From: an uncultured Alphaproteobacteria bacterium
GTDB lineage: Bacteria; Pseudomonadota; Alphaproteobacteria; MPNO01; UBA2964
Direction: 5' to 3'
Assembly: GCA_951812775.1 (NCBI GenBank)
Contig: OX638326.1
Location: 2,553,391 to 2,617,390, forward strand
Length of the DNA stretch: 64,000 bases
Part shown: piece after piece, positions 46,001 through 55,182 of the stretch
Layout: each line of letters starts with the position of its first letter
Numbering within the stretch: position 1 is the stretch's first letter
The notes under the pieces: model-generated
What the model was told of the DNA's origin: nothing
Databases searched by the model: none
Seen by the model: the letters and a program-made list of their open reading frames with translations, nothing else
Made by a program: the position numbers and the translations under genes

Positions 46001-46882
46001 TTAAAGCAGATACAGCAATAGCAGCGGCAATGTGATGACTGACATCGCCGTCGAGATCAGTACCATGCTGGCGACCTCTTCCGGCTCGCGTTTGTAAATC
46101 ACGGCAAAAAGATAGTTGGAGACAGCAACCGGCATACTGCTTTGCAGAATGACGATGGCGCGGACCATGCCTTCGAGTTCAAAATACTCGGCGACACCAA
46201 ACCCGATGGCAAAACCGATCGCCAGCCGGAACAGGCCAAGCCCGATCCCACGCGGCAGAGACGACACTTTAAACCGGCCCAGCGAGCAGCCAAGCGCGAT
46301 CAGCTGCAGCGGGAATGCCATACCGCCAAGCAGTTTTGTCGAGTCATACATCCATTTTGGTAGAGAAATTTCCCAGGAAACCATGCCAACAGCGATCACC
46401 GCGGCCCACAGGGCAGGTTCCTGCAGCAATTTTTTAAGATCAGCACGTCCCGACGCAATCGCGGCCTCAATGGCAAAAGTACCAACGGCCCCCAGCGTGA
46501 AATAAACGAGTGCCAATGCCAGCCCTTTTTCTCCAAAGGCGAAGAGGCAAACCGGCAGGCCCATACTACCGACCAGCGGAAATATCATTGATGGCAGATA
46601 GGCGGGAAAAGAGAGACGAAAAATTCGCAGGACAATCGTCGCGATAGCAGCCGTTAGCAGATAAATCACTGTAGCCGCGAGGGCGATTTCGGTGATCACC
46701 GAAATTTCCAGCCGGACTTTGCTAAAGGTCGCGATGATCAGACAGGGAACCGCGATTTTATAGACCAGTGTTGAAACGAGATCAGAGTCAAATTCCCGAC
46801 CCAAACGTGTCCACAGAAGACCTAAACCGGCGCAAAAGAAAACCGGAAGGACGATAGCGGCGAGCTCTGCAACAATGTTCAT
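46001..46882 (-). CDS. AEC-family transporter (second of pair)
   Basis: A 293-residue auxin-efflux-carrier type permease with about ten helices in two halves (LAAIVLPVFFCAGLGLLW at the start, VASMVLISTAMSVITLPLLLL at the end). The middle PSMIFPLVGSMGLPVCLFAFG with its Gly/Pro crossing motif is typical of AEC members. They export or import small organic acids or other solutes. It lies three bases after its paralog at 46886 on the same strand and shares its layout, so the two arose by duplication and are co-transcribed. Confidence 0.87.
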   Translation of the reverse strand: MNIVAELAAIVLPVFFCAGLGLLWTRLGREFDSDLVSTLVYKIAVPCLIIATFSKVRLEISVITEIALAATVIYLLTAAIATIVLRIFRLSFPAYLPSMIFPLVGSMGLPVCLFAFGEKGLALALVYFTLGAVGTFAIEAAIASGRADLKKLLQEPALWAAVIAVGMVSWEISLPKWMYDSTKLLGGMAFPLQLIALGCSLGRFKVSSLPRGIGLGLFRLAIGFAIGFGVAEYFELEGMVRAIVILQSSMPVAVSNYLFAVIYKREPEEVASMVLISTAMSVITLPLLLLYLL

Positions 46883-46885
46883 GCG

Positions 46886-47773
46886 CTACCCCGTCAACAC
46901 AAAGAGCATAAGCAATGGCAATGTGGCCAGCGACATAAAGGTCGAAACGACAACAACGCCGGCCACGCCGCTCGCCTGTCGCTCAAACCGGGCAGCGAGA
47001 ATATAGTTCATCACGGCAGGCGGCATCGTACATTGAAGAATTAAGACGCCACGTGCTGCCCCTTCCAGCCCAAATAGCCATGCGAGCAAAACGCCAAGTC
47101 CAAATCCAACCAACAATCGAACGAGGCCTAACCAAACGCTTACTTTAAAATCTCTGACTTCCAGCCGGGACAGAGAAACACCAAGCGCAATGAGCATAAG
47201 CGGAATGGACATGCCACCAATGATGTGTGCCGTGTTAGCAACCCATCCTGGTGGCTGCAGGTTCAACACCATAAAAATTATGGCTGTTGCAATGACCCAA
47301 ACCAGTGGTGTCTTTAGAGTGGACGCAAGAGACCACTTTCCAGATGCAAAGGCGAAGCCGATGGTAGCATTGGCCGTCGACATGATCACAAAAACACTGA
47401 TGCCGAGCGCCAATCCGGTATCACCGAAGGCGAATAAACAGAGCGGCAGACCCATATTGCCATTATTTGGAAAAGATATTGCCGGCAAAAACGCGCCGAC
47501 TTCTAACTTGAACATCCTTAAAATAAAGGCGCCAATCGCCAGATTGAGGACAAGCACCAGCGTAAAAATACCGATCATCTCGCCAAACTCACCCAAAGAA
47601 ATTTCGAGCTTCGTGAGCGTGGAAAATATTAATGCTGGTACGCCAAAATTAAGCGTGAGCATCCCGACGATAGTCGTATCAAATGGCTTGCCGGAACGTC
47701 CCCACAGATAGCCAATTCCCGCAATCACAAAGAGCGGGGCAATGATGCTGGCGATTTGAAATACGAGATCCAC
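46886..47773 (-). CDS. AEC-family transporter (first of pair)
   Basis: A 295-residue AEC permease, paralogous to the next gene. Its family crossing motif is SFPNNGNMGLPLCLFAFGDTG near 103-122, and the C-terminal half ends VVSTFMSLATLPLLMLFVL. About ten helices are expected. The organic acid or ion it carries cannot be identified. The protein starts MDLVFQIASIIAPLFVIAGIG, typical for this family. A retropepsin-like gene is divergent, 140 nt away. Confidence 0.87.
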   Translation of the reverse strand: MDLVFQIASIIAPLFVIAGIGYLWGRSGKPFDTTIVGMLTLNFGVPALIFSTLTKLEISLGEFGEMIGIFTLVLVLNLAIGAFILRMFKLEVGAFLPAISFPNNGNMGLPLCLFAFGDTGLALGISVFVIMSTANATIGFAFASGKWSLASTLKTPLVWVIATAIIFMVLNLQPPGWVANTAHIIGGMSIPLMLIALGVSLSRLEVRDFKVSVWLGLVRLLVGFGLGVLLAWLFGLEGAARGVLILQCTMPPAVMNYILAARFERQASGVAGVVVVSTFMSLATLPLLMLFVLTG

Positions 47774-47913
47774 GTCTTAAATACAGTACAGGTGAAATAC
47801 AAAACGCCGACAAGCCGTCGGCGCAGCGATAGTTTAGCAGAGTTGCCATGGCGCTAACACCAGTGCTTACATCACGTGCTATAAGGTTACGCAACGTAAG
47901 GAGTTTTCAAGTA

Positions 47914-48612
47914 ATGGGCAAAACTGGCTGGCTGATACTCGGTCTCTGTGTAACCGGCCTGATCGCGTTGATTCTTTGGTTGTCGGGAGAAAGACCTGGG
48001 GCGCTCGATCATCGTGACGATCAAATTCACCTGGTCGCCCTGCTCATGGTTCTGGTCTTTGTCGGGTCTGGATTCATGTACCGGTTGGGCAGTACGCCCG
48101 GCCGGGTGTGGCTAAAATACGGTGCCATCTGGATCGGTCTCGGTGTTCTACTGGTTGCGGGATACAGCTTGCGTGAAGATTTCAGCAATCTCGGATCACG
48201 GATGACAGCTGAGTTGATGCCAGGACGCGCTGTCGAAATAGCGCCCGGCACGGTCGTAATTCGGGCTGGCTCGGATGGTCACTTTCATCTTCGCGCGGTC
48301 GTTGATGGTACCAAGATTCCCTTTCTGGTCGATACCGGCGCAACCTCCATTGTGTTGAGCCCAGAGGCTGCCCAACGCATTGGACTCGATCTAACAAAGC
48401 TGTCCTTCACGCTCAAAACCAGAACAGCCAATGGTATTGGACGCGCTGCCCCCATCCGGTTGCGGGAAATTCGCATCGGGCCAATTTCTGTTCGCAATAT
48501 TCCAGCACTGGTCAATCAGGCCCCGATGAGTGAATCTCTCCTGGGCGTCAATTTTCTAAGTAGATTAAAACGCTATGCCGTTTCAGGCGAGACACTCACG
48601 CTTGTGCGCTAG
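47914..48612 (+). CDS. Retropepsin-like aspartic protease (TIGR02281-type)
   Basis: A 232-residue membrane-bound protein with three N-terminal hydrophobic helices (about 5-25, 40-60 and 70-92) and a C-terminal single-chain retropepsin fold. The active loop LVDTGATSIVLS near 145 has the D-T/S-G core, and the flap region includes TANGIGRAAPIRL. Like other bacterial members it would dimerise to form one active site and work in the periplasm; substrates are unknown. The start is ATG 47914, ten bases after AAGGAG. Confidence 0.82.
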   Translation: MGKTGWLILGLCVTGLIALILWLSGERPGALDHRDDQIHLVALLMVLVFVGSGFMYRLGSTPGRVWLKYGAIWIGLGVLLVAGYSLREDFSNLGSRMTAELMPGRAVEIAPGTVVIRAGSDGHFHLRAVVDGTKIPFLVDTGATSIVLSPEAAQRIGLDLTKLSFTLKTRTANGIGRAAPIRLREIRIGPISVRNIPALVNQAPMSESLLGVNFLSRLKRYAVSGETLTLVR

Positions 48613-48632
48613 CAATCCATCGAAAGGCAAAT

Positions 48633-49214
48633 ATGGTAAAGCTCGACAAGATATACACCCGAGGCGGGGACAAGGGTGAGACATCGCTTGGGGATGGCAC
48701 GCGACTGTCCAAAACATCCACGCGGATCAATGCGATTGGCGATGTCGACGAAGCCAATAGCTTTATCGGACTGGCCCGTACCTGTCTGGCAGAAGATCAT
48801 TCTCTATTTAAAATTCTTTCCCGTATTCAAAACGATCTGTTTGATCTTGGTGCCGATCTCTCGTCACCCGGCGATGACGCGGCAGATGGAAAATTAAGAA
48901 TTCAGGAAAATCAGGTTAGACGGCTGGAATCCGAGATTGACGGGTTAAACGATGCGCTCTCGCCCCTGACATCGTTTATTCTGCCAAGCGGTTCCGAGGC
49001 AGCATCGCGAATTCATCTGGCCCGCGCGAGCGCAAGACGGGCAGAACGTTCCGCGACTGCCCTGGCAGAGGGCGAGCCTGTAAATCGTTTCGCGTTGCAA
49101 TATCTCAACCGATTGTCGGATTTACTTTTCGTTGCCGCGCGCAATCAAAATGATGGCGGAAATTCTGACGTGCTTTGGGTGCCCGGCCTCACCTCCGAGA
49201 CGGAAAGCGATTAG
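48633..49214 (+). CDS. Cob(I)alamin adenosyltransferase, PduO type
   Basis: A 193-residue ATP:cob(I)alamin adenosyltransferase. The ATP-binding start IYTRGGDKGETSL, RINAIGDVDEANSFIG near 31, and the C-terminal RRAERSATAL and NRLSDLLFVAARNQN (cobalamin-side helix) are characteristic. It makes adenosylcobalamin, the cofactor of methylmalonyl-CoA mutase or ribonucleotide reductase class II. No cobalamin biosynthesis or mutase gene is next to it. It follows the retropepsin gene by 20 bases and likely shares a transcript. Confidence 0.92.
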   Translation: MVKLDKIYTRGGDKGETSLGDGTRLSKTSTRINAIGDVDEANSFIGLARTCLAEDHSLFKILSRIQNDLFDLGADLSSPGDDAADGKLRIQENQVRRLESEIDGLNDALSPLTSFILPSGSEAASRIHLARASARRAERSATALAEGEPVNRFALQYLNRLSDLLFVAARNQNDGGNSDVLWVPGLTSETESD

Positions 49215-49223
49215 CGGGAAGTC

Positions 49224-49952
49224 TTATTTACGCGACGATAAAACGACAGACAGTAAATTGCCTGCGAGATCGTTGGCCGTGGGGTAGTCCGCTTTCTTGG
49301 CACCTTTAAGATAGGCTTTGCAGGTCACCACCGATGCCCGCTCATAACCCGCAAGCTTCTCGAGCAAACCTTCTACCGCAGCATCCAAGTCAGCAAGGGG
49401 CGCGATTTCGCTAACCAGCCCAATCGAAACGGCGCGGTTCACATCAATCGTGTCGGTCGAATACACCATGCCTAAAAGGGATTTGGGCGGAATACGATCC
49501 AAATGCGCCAGCATTGCCAATGTCGGCGGCAGGTTGGCCCGCATTTCAGGCATTGCAAAACGCGCATTGTCTGCCGCGATCGACACGTCAGAGATCGCTG
49601 TGATGCCGCAACCCAGCCCATTGGCCAGCCCCTGAACACCAGTAATCACCGGCACTTCTGCATCGCGAATTGCGGAATAAACACCGAGGATCGGTTCGAT
49701 CAAAGCCTCCCGCATTTCCAAAGCTGTCGTCGGTTTGCCTTCGGGCGCGCCGTCTGGATCGCGGCCTTTGCAGAAGTCATCGCCCGCACCCCGGACAACC
49801 ATTGCATTGATCGCGGGATCGGCCCCGGCAGCGCGGATATCCTCGGCGATTTCGACCAACATCGACAAGGTCAAAAGATTGCCTTTTTCGGGTCGTTCAA
49901 AGGTCAACCATGCGATGGCGCCGTCATGGGTTACTGAATATCCGTCACTCAT
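49224..49952 (-). CDS. Enoyl-CoA hydratase/isomerase family protein
   Basis: A 242-residue crotonase-fold enzyme. It has the oxyanion-hole loops VRGAGDDFCKGRD (near 48) and GLANGLGCGITAISDVSIA (near 105) and the ending DRIPPKSLLGMVYSTD that is often seen. The catalytic Glu pair of true hydratases is not obvious; MPEMRANLPPT may supply one, so an isomerase or hydrolase role is as likely. It is the last gene of a leftward six-gene run starting at UbiD, 24 nt after the CoA transferase, which suggests it acts on a CoA thioester made in that pathway. Confidence 0.83.
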   Translation of the reverse strand: MSDGYSVTHDGAIAWLTFERPEKGNLLTLSMLVEIAEDIRAAGADPAINAMVVRGAGDDFCKGRDPDGAPEGKPTTALEMREALIEPILGVYSAIRDAEVPVITGVQGLANGLGCGITAISDVSIAADNARFAMPEMRANLPPTLAMLAHLDRIPPKSLLGMVYSTDTIDVNRAVSIGLVSEIAPLADLDAAVEGLLEKLAGYERASVVTCKAYLKGAKKADYPTANDLAGNLLSVVLSSRK

Positions 49953-49976
49953 TCTTTGCTCCGCTTCCTATGTCTT

Positions 49977-51221
49977 CTATTTCGCGTTTTTGTCGCCGGG
50001 CTCAAGGATGATGCCGTCGGCATGGTACTTGTCCAATTCCGCTTCGCTCAGGCCAAGCACCTCGCCAAACACTTTTCGGCTGTGCTCTCCAAGTTTTGGC
50101 GGATAGTGGTGCGGTGCTTTTTCCTCGCCCATAAAATTGATCGGGTTCCCCGCCACCCGCGCGCGCCGATCATCACCACCATCAAGATCGAGTACCATTT
50201 GACGGTGGAGAACCTGTTCGTCGGACAGCGCATCTGCCAACGTATTCACCTCACCAACAGGCACTCCGGCCTCTAACAGGGACGGGACCCATTCTTTCGC
50301 TTCTTTCGCAGCAAATGCCTGTTCGAGAAGAGGCCAAAGCTGCTCGCGGTTTTGGTGGCGGTGTTCGTTGGTCAGGAAACGGTCATCCTCCGTCAATCCC
50401 TGAAGCCCCAACACATCGCATAGGCCTTGCCACATACGTTCTGTATTGGCACAGATCACCAGCTCGGTATCATTTGCACTGGCGAAGGAACGATATGTCG
50501 GGATAGACTCATGGCCGCGTCCCTGCCGTCCCGGTACTTCATCAGAATGTAGATAATACGCCGCCTGATAGGTCAACAACGCAACCTGGCAATCGAGCAT
50601 GGATATATCGACAAACTTGCCCTTCCCGGTCCGGCGCCGTTCTTCCAACGCTGCCAGGGACCCAATCGCGGCATACATACCGGCGGTCAGGTCACCGATA
50701 GGCATGCCGGCGCGGACCGCGGACCGCCCTACCTCGCCGGTAAGACTCATCCCGCCCGACATCGCCTGCACGATCATGTCATAGGCAGGCCGTTCGCGAT
50801 AAGGGCCGGTTTGGCCAAAGCCACTGATCGATGCCCAGATAAGACCTGCGTTTCGGGAAGAAAGGTCATCATAGGTCAGCCCCAGCCGTTCGAGAACGCC
50901 GGGCCGAAAATTCTCCATCACGATATCGCATTTCTCAGCGAGCCGTTTCACCAGCGCCAGACCTTCGGGCGCTTTCATATCAATGGCAACAGCTTCCTTG
51001 TTGCGATTGATCGACAGGTAATAGCAGCTATCGTCGCCAACAAAATGAGGCGGCAAGGTCCGCGACCAGTCACCAGCCGGTGCTTCCAGCTTGATCACCT
51101 GCGCACCGAGGTCAGCAAATATCTGTGTGCTAAACGGGCCGGCCAAAAACTGTGTCAAATCCAGCACTTTTATGCCGTTCAGCGGGCCGGGCCGCAGCCC
51201 TTCTTGAGTATTCTCAGTCAT
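49977..51221 (-). CDS. CaiB/BaiF-family CoA transferase
   Basis: A 414-residue class III CoA transferase that moves CoA between carboxylic acids. The N-terminal GIKVLDLTQFLAGPFSTQIFADLGAQVIKLE block and the catalytic Asp in PAYDMIVQAMSGGMSLTGE near 155 are typical. DLTAGMYAAIGSLAALEER is another family block. Members act on formyl-CoA, carnitine, mesaconyl-CoA and others, so specificity cannot be stated. It sits between the molybdopterin subunit (8 nt upstream) and the enoyl-CoA hydratase (24 nt downstream), so it may activate or release an acid in their pathway. Confidence 0.9.
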   Translation of the reverse strand: MTENTQEGLRPGPLNGIKVLDLTQFLAGPFSTQIFADLGAQVIKLEAPAGDWSRTLPPHFVGDDSCYYLSINRNKEAVAIDMKAPEGLALVKRLAEKCDIVMENFRPGVLERLGLTYDDLSSRNAGLIWASISGFGQTGPYRERPAYDMIVQAMSGGMSLTGEVGRSAVRAGMPIGDLTAGMYAAIGSLAALEERRRTGKGKFVDISMLDCQVALLTYQAAYYLHSDEVPGRQGRGHESIPTYRSFASANDTELVICANTERMWQGLCDVLGLQGLTEDDRFLTNEHRHQNREQLWPLLEQAFAAKEAKEWVPSLLEAGVPVGEVNTLADALSDEQVLHRQMVLDLDGGDDRRARVAGNPINFMGEEKAPHHYPPKLGEHSRKVFGEVLGLSEAELDKYHADGIILEPGDKNAK

Positions 51222-51229
51222 TCTCTTGA

Positions 51230-53575
51230 TTATTCTGCTGCTTGCGGAGATTGCGCGGCGCGTACCACATCAACAATCCGCGATGGCGATACGGGGACAT
51301 TCATCAAATCCGCCCCGAATGGTTTCAGCGCATTCTCGACCGCCGCTATGATCGACGCTGCCGCGGGTATCGTGCCGCCCTCGCCAGCGCCCTTCACACC
51401 GAGTGGATTCAGCGGTGAAGGCGATTCCACATGAATGGTTTTCGCATCCGGAACCTCGCCTGCGCCCGGAATAAGATATTCCGCAAAATTTGTCGTCAGC
51501 GGATTGGCATCGTCGTCAAAAAACTGTTCTTCGAAGAGGGCATTACCAATCCCATGCGCCAAACCACCCTGGACCTGGCCGTCAACAATCATGGGATTGA
51601 TCAGACTTCCAGAGTCATGCGCAATAACGTAGCGCAAAATATCCACATGGCCGGTTTCGATATCGACTTCGACCTCGGCGATATGCGTCCCGTTGCAATA
51701 GGCGGATTGCGAGGGTGAGAAGTAATGTGTCGCCTCCAGCCCTGGCTCAAATCCTGGCGGCATGGCAAATCCGGGGGAACCCGCGACAGCATAGGCAATT
51801 TCGCCAAGCGTGCGGCTCATCTCGGGCACACCCCGAACAAATGCCTTGCCATCTTCGAGCTCAATATCTTCTTCGGCAGCCTCCAGCAAATAGGCGGCTA
51901 TTTTGATCGCCTTCTCTCGAACATCCAATGCTGCCATGTGAACCGAAGGTCCAGCATTGGCGGCAATGCGGCTGGCGAACGTGCCAACGCCATGCGCGAT
52001 TTTAGTTGTATCGGCGAGATGGACTTCGACATCGGCAATATCGACACCAAATTTTTCGGCACAAAGCTGCGCCATTGTCGTGCGGTGTCCTTGCCCCTGC
52101 GGTGCCGCGCCGGTCATCAGAAAAATCTTGCCGGACGGCGCTACCCGGACCGTTGCTCCTTCAAAGGGGCCGAGCCCGGTACCCTCGACATAATTGCCGA
52201 TCCCGATGCCAATATAGCGGCCTTCGGCGAGCGCCGTCTTTTGGCGTTCGGCAAACCCGGCATAGTCTATTTTCTCCAACGCCTCGGACTGACAACGCGG
52301 ATAGTCGCCACTGTCATAGATCACGGGTTTACCGTCCCGGAAGACCAGACCGACCTTATAGGGCATTTCCTCAGCCGGAATGAGATTGCGCGCCCGAAGT
52401 TCAGCGGGGTCGATACCGATCTTTTCAGCCGCCTTATCCATCAACCGTTCCATGGCAAACACGGCCTGGGGACGACCCGCGCCACGCACTGGCGTCACCT
52501 GAACCTTATTGGTAAGCGCGACGATGGTTTCCAGCTTAAAGCTCGGCAATACATACGGACCGGGTACTGTCGTCGATGCGATCAACGGCGTCACGATCCC
52601 CCAGGGGAGATAGGCCCCGGTGTCATGGATCATGGTTCCACGAATGCCGAGCAGTTTACCCTCCCCGTCGAAGGCAGCTTCCATATCCCAATATTGATCA
52701 CGCTCCTGACTCGCCGACAGGAAATGCTCACGCCGGTCCTCAATCCATTTAAGGGGACGATCTAGCTTGCGGGCAAGAAACGGGATAACGGCTTCTTCGG
52801 CATAGAACATCGCCTTTGGTCCGAAACCACCGCCAACATCGGGGGCAATCACATCGATTTCATTTTCGTTCCAGTCGAGAACCCCGATGATATTGCGTTT
52901 GACCTGATGCGGCGCCTGGGTCGCGGACCACAACATGGTCCGGCCTTCATCATGATCATGCAGCGCAAGCGCGCCGCGCCCTTCAAGCGAATGGCCACCG
53001 CCACGATGATGGCGAATTGACACAGAAACGGAATGGGCCGCGCTGGCAAAAGCCGCGTCCGCATCGCCATATTCATTGACGAAACGCGCCGAGACATTAT
53101 CGACCGCACCGGTATGGCTGAGCAACGCGCCAGGTTGCACAGCGTCATGGGCGTCGGAGGCCGCTGGTAAAATTTCCCAATCAATCTCAACCATAGCCGC
53201 AGCATCTTCTGCGAGATACCGCGTATCTGCGACCACACAAGCGACCGGCTCACCAGCAAAATGAACCTCATCTTTCGCCAGCAGATAGGGCATCATCGGC
53301 TGCGTTATTGCCGGGTTGGGCAGCAAAAGCAGCAGCTTGTTTTCCTGAACATCCTTTGGGAAATCAGCGAGCGTAAATACGCCGTGAACACCCTCCATCG
53401 CCTCTGCCGCTGACGCATCGATTTTGGAGAACCGCGCATGGGGGTGCGGGCTGCGGATAAAGACGGCATGCCACGCACCTTCCACGCGAATATCATCCGT
53501 ATACTGGCCTTTGCCGGTCAGCAGATCAGGATCTTCCAACCGCTTTACCGCAGCACCAAACAGCTTTGCTCCCAT
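51230..53575 (-). CDS. Orphan xanthine dehydrogenase-like molybdopterin subunit
   Basis: A 781-residue molybdenum hydroxylase large subunit, similar in layout to the one at 20595. Landmarks are VKRLEDPDLLTGKGQYTDDI at the start, the loop TPVRGAGRPQAVFAMERLMD (a form II-like R-G-A-G-R loop with TP in place of PY), and GVKGAGEGGTIPAA with the active-site Glu. No (2Fe-2S) or FAD subunit is found nearby, although the family normally needs both, so it either uses the subunits at 22957-24332 or another set. It is the fourth gene of the UbiD operon and overlaps no neighbour. Substrate unknown. Confidence 0.87.
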   Translation of the reverse strand: MGAKLFGAAVKRLEDPDLLTGKGQYTDDIRVEGAWHAVFIRSPHPHARFSKIDASAAEAMEGVHGVFTLADFPKDVQENKLLLLLPNPAITQPMMPYLLAKDEVHFAGEPVACVVADTRYLAEDAAAMVEIDWEILPAASDAHDAVQPGALLSHTGAVDNVSARFVNEYGDADAAFASAAHSVSVSIRHHRGGGHSLEGRGALALHDHDEGRTMLWSATQAPHQVKRNIIGVLDWNENEIDVIAPDVGGGFGPKAMFYAEEAVIPFLARKLDRPLKWIEDRREHFLSASQERDQYWDMEAAFDGEGKLLGIRGTMIHDTGAYLPWGIVTPLIASTTVPGPYVLPSFKLETIVALTNKVQVTPVRGAGRPQAVFAMERLMDKAAEKIGIDPAELRARNLIPAEEMPYKVGLVFRDGKPVIYDSGDYPRCQSEALEKIDYAGFAERQKTALAEGRYIGIGIGNYVEGTGLGPFEGATVRVAPSGKIFLMTGAAPQGQGHRTTMAQLCAEKFGVDIADVEVHLADTTKIAHGVGTFASRIAANAGPSVHMAALDVREKAIKIAAYLLEAAEEDIELEDGKAFVRGVPEMSRTLGEIAYAVAGSPGFAMPPGFEPGLEATHYFSPSQSAYCNGTHIAEVEVDIETGHVDILRYVIAHDSGSLINPMIVDGQVQGGLAHGIGNALFEEQFFDDDANPLTTNFAEYLIPGAGEVPDAKTIHVESPSPLNPLGVKGAGEGGTIPAAASIIAAVENALKPFGADLMNVPVSPSRIVDVVRAAQSPQAAE

Positions 53576-53596
53576 GAGATGTTCTTTCTATAGCCT

Positions 53597-54736
53597 TTAG
53601 CGTGCGAAGAGGTGGATCGAACAAACGCCATGGTCAAATCCAGAAACACCACCCCCAGTGCAATGGGTTAGACCGACCTTCGCGCCTTCAACCTGGCGTT
53701 GGCCACACTGCCCACGGAGCTGGCGGACGATCTCAACAATCTGCGCAACGCCGGTCGACCCGATCGGGTGTCCCTTGGACAACAACCCACCACTAGGATT
53801 GACCGGAATTTTACCACCAACGGATGTTTCCCCATCTGCGAGAAGTTTCGCCGCATCCCCCTTGGCGCAAAACCCAAGCGCTTCGTAATAAAGCAGTTCG
53901 GCAATCGCGAAGGCGTCGTGGACTTCCGCCAAATCAACGTCTTCAGGTCCGATCCCGGCCTCTTCATAAAGTTCCTTGGCGCCCCGCAGGGTTATTTCGG
54001 GCGAGGTCATATCACGATAGCCGGTCATGTATTTCCCGGAATTGATTTCCGAGCCAATGACGCGAATCGGCGATGCCGAATATTGTTTGGCTTTTTCTGC
54101 TGAACAAATCACCACGGCGGCCGCACCATCTCCTGACGGGCAACAATGGAACAACTTCAGCGGGTCAGCCACCGGGCGCGAGGCAAGAACCTCTTCACGT
54201 GTTACCTCTTTTCGAAATTGCGCATCTTCATTCCAGACGCCATGTTTGCGCGCCTTGACCGACACATCAGCGATATCATTTTCGGTCAACCCATATTCAT
54301 GCATGTAGCGTCGTGCCCGCATCGCGTAAAGCGCTGGCATGACAAGGCCATGCGACACTTCCCAGTCCTCTTTCTCTAGAGGTAATGTCCCGCCGCCAAA
54401 CTTGGTCAGTTTCTCAACGCCGATCACCAGTACCGCGTCATAGACACCCGCAGCCACCGTAATCCAGGCTTCCCGAAAAGCCGTTGAGCTGGAAGAGCAG
54501 GCATTCTCAATATTGATAATCGGCAGGCCGGTAATACCGAGTTTTTTCAGAATACGCTGGCCGGCCATCATGCCGCCAAGCGCCGTCCCGCAATAGGTTG
54601 CTTCGATATCGGTCTTTTTTATACCGGCATCTTCAACTGCCTGTTTCACCGCCGGCCAGGCAATATCGGCGAGAGTCTTTTCCTGATACTTGCCAAACGG
54701 CACCATCCCGGCACCGACGATTGCAACATCCCGCAT
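53597..54736 (-). CDS. Thiolase-family acetyl-CoA acetyltransferase (SCP-x-like)
   Basis: A 379-residue thiolase-fold enzyme of the SCP-x/acetyl-CoA acetyltransferase-like type, which needs a paired OB-fold protein in several bacteria. The nucleophilic Cys80 is in NIENACSSSST and the base His in GHPIGSTG near the end. It cleaves or condenses acyl-CoA thioesters. Its ATG 54736 overlaps the OB-fold gene stop (TGATG), so the two are translated together, which fits the usual heteromeric complex. The long ACxxS loop and the short length fit the SCP-x type. Confidence 0.87.
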   Translation of the reverse strand: MRDVAIVGAGMVPFGKYQEKTLADIAWPAVKQAVEDAGIKKTDIEATYCGTALGGMMAGQRILKKLGITGLPIINIENACSSSSTAFREAWITVAAGVYDAVLVIGVEKLTKFGGGTLPLEKEDWEVSHGLVMPALYAMRARRYMHEYGLTENDIADVSVKARKHGVWNEDAQFRKEVTREEVLASRPVADPLKLFHCCPSGDGAAAVVICSAEKAKQYSASPIRVIGSEINSGKYMTGYRDMTSPEITLRGAKELYEEAGIGPEDVDLAEVHDAFAIAELLYYEALGFCAKGDAAKLLADGETSVGGKIPVNPSGGLLSKGHPIGSTGVAQIVEIVRQLRGQCGQRQVEGAKVGLTHCTGGGVSGFDHGVCSIHLFAR

Positions 54737-55161
54737 CAACTGTTTCCCTTTTGCACAGGGGTAAAAGCATAGCTCTCAAACGGCGCGCCGGACTCCTCCG
54801 TTCCAAGGGCCGCTATACGCGCAACGACCGGCATTTCCATTTCCAAACTGTCCGGATCGACATCAACGATATGGGCAAACACACGGACTTCCTCCGGCAG
54901 GTCAACATAAGCGGCAATGAAAGGAAGATTCCAGCCTTTAGGTGCAGCGTGAACAACGGACCAGGAATAAAGCTTTCCTTCAGCGCTCAACTTGATTGGC
55001 GCCAAATTCTCCGACATGCATTCTGGACACACAGCGGTCGGTGGAAACACATTCTTGTTGCAGTCACCACATTCCGAACCAACCAGCCGAACCGTGCCGT
55101 CGCTATCGGTGGTTACCGCATCACCGGCGAGGTTTAAGGCTTCCTGTAATTCTTGGCTCAT
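54736..55161 (-). CDS. Zn-ribbon/OB-fold partner of thiolase (DUF35-type)
   Basis: A 141-residue protein with an N-terminal zinc ribbon (SECGDCNKNVFPPTAVCPEC, near 27-46) and an OB-fold that follows (KLYSWSVVHAAPKGW, VDLPEEVRVFAHIVDVD). DUF35 proteins partner with SCP-x-type thiolases and help them handle large acyl-CoA substrates such as steroid or aromatic side chains. It sits just before the thiolase, with overlapping stop and start. Cytoplasmic; no catalytic residue is expected. Confidence 0.88.
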   Translation of the reverse strand: MSQELQEALNLAGDAVTTDSDGTVRLVGSECGDCNKNVFPPTAVCPECMSENLAPIKLSAEGKLYSWSVVHAAPKGWNLPFIAAYVDLPEEVRVFAHIVDVDPDSLEMEMPVVARIAALGTEESGAPFESYAFTPVQKGNS

Positions 55162-55182
55162 AACCCTTCTCTATTCATTTTC

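Noticed and set aside
51725-52765. A 346-codon open frame opposite the orphan molybdopterin gene
   Set aside because: Lies wholly antisense to a gene with clear family motifs and has Cys/His-rich, low-complexity sequence typical of shadows.
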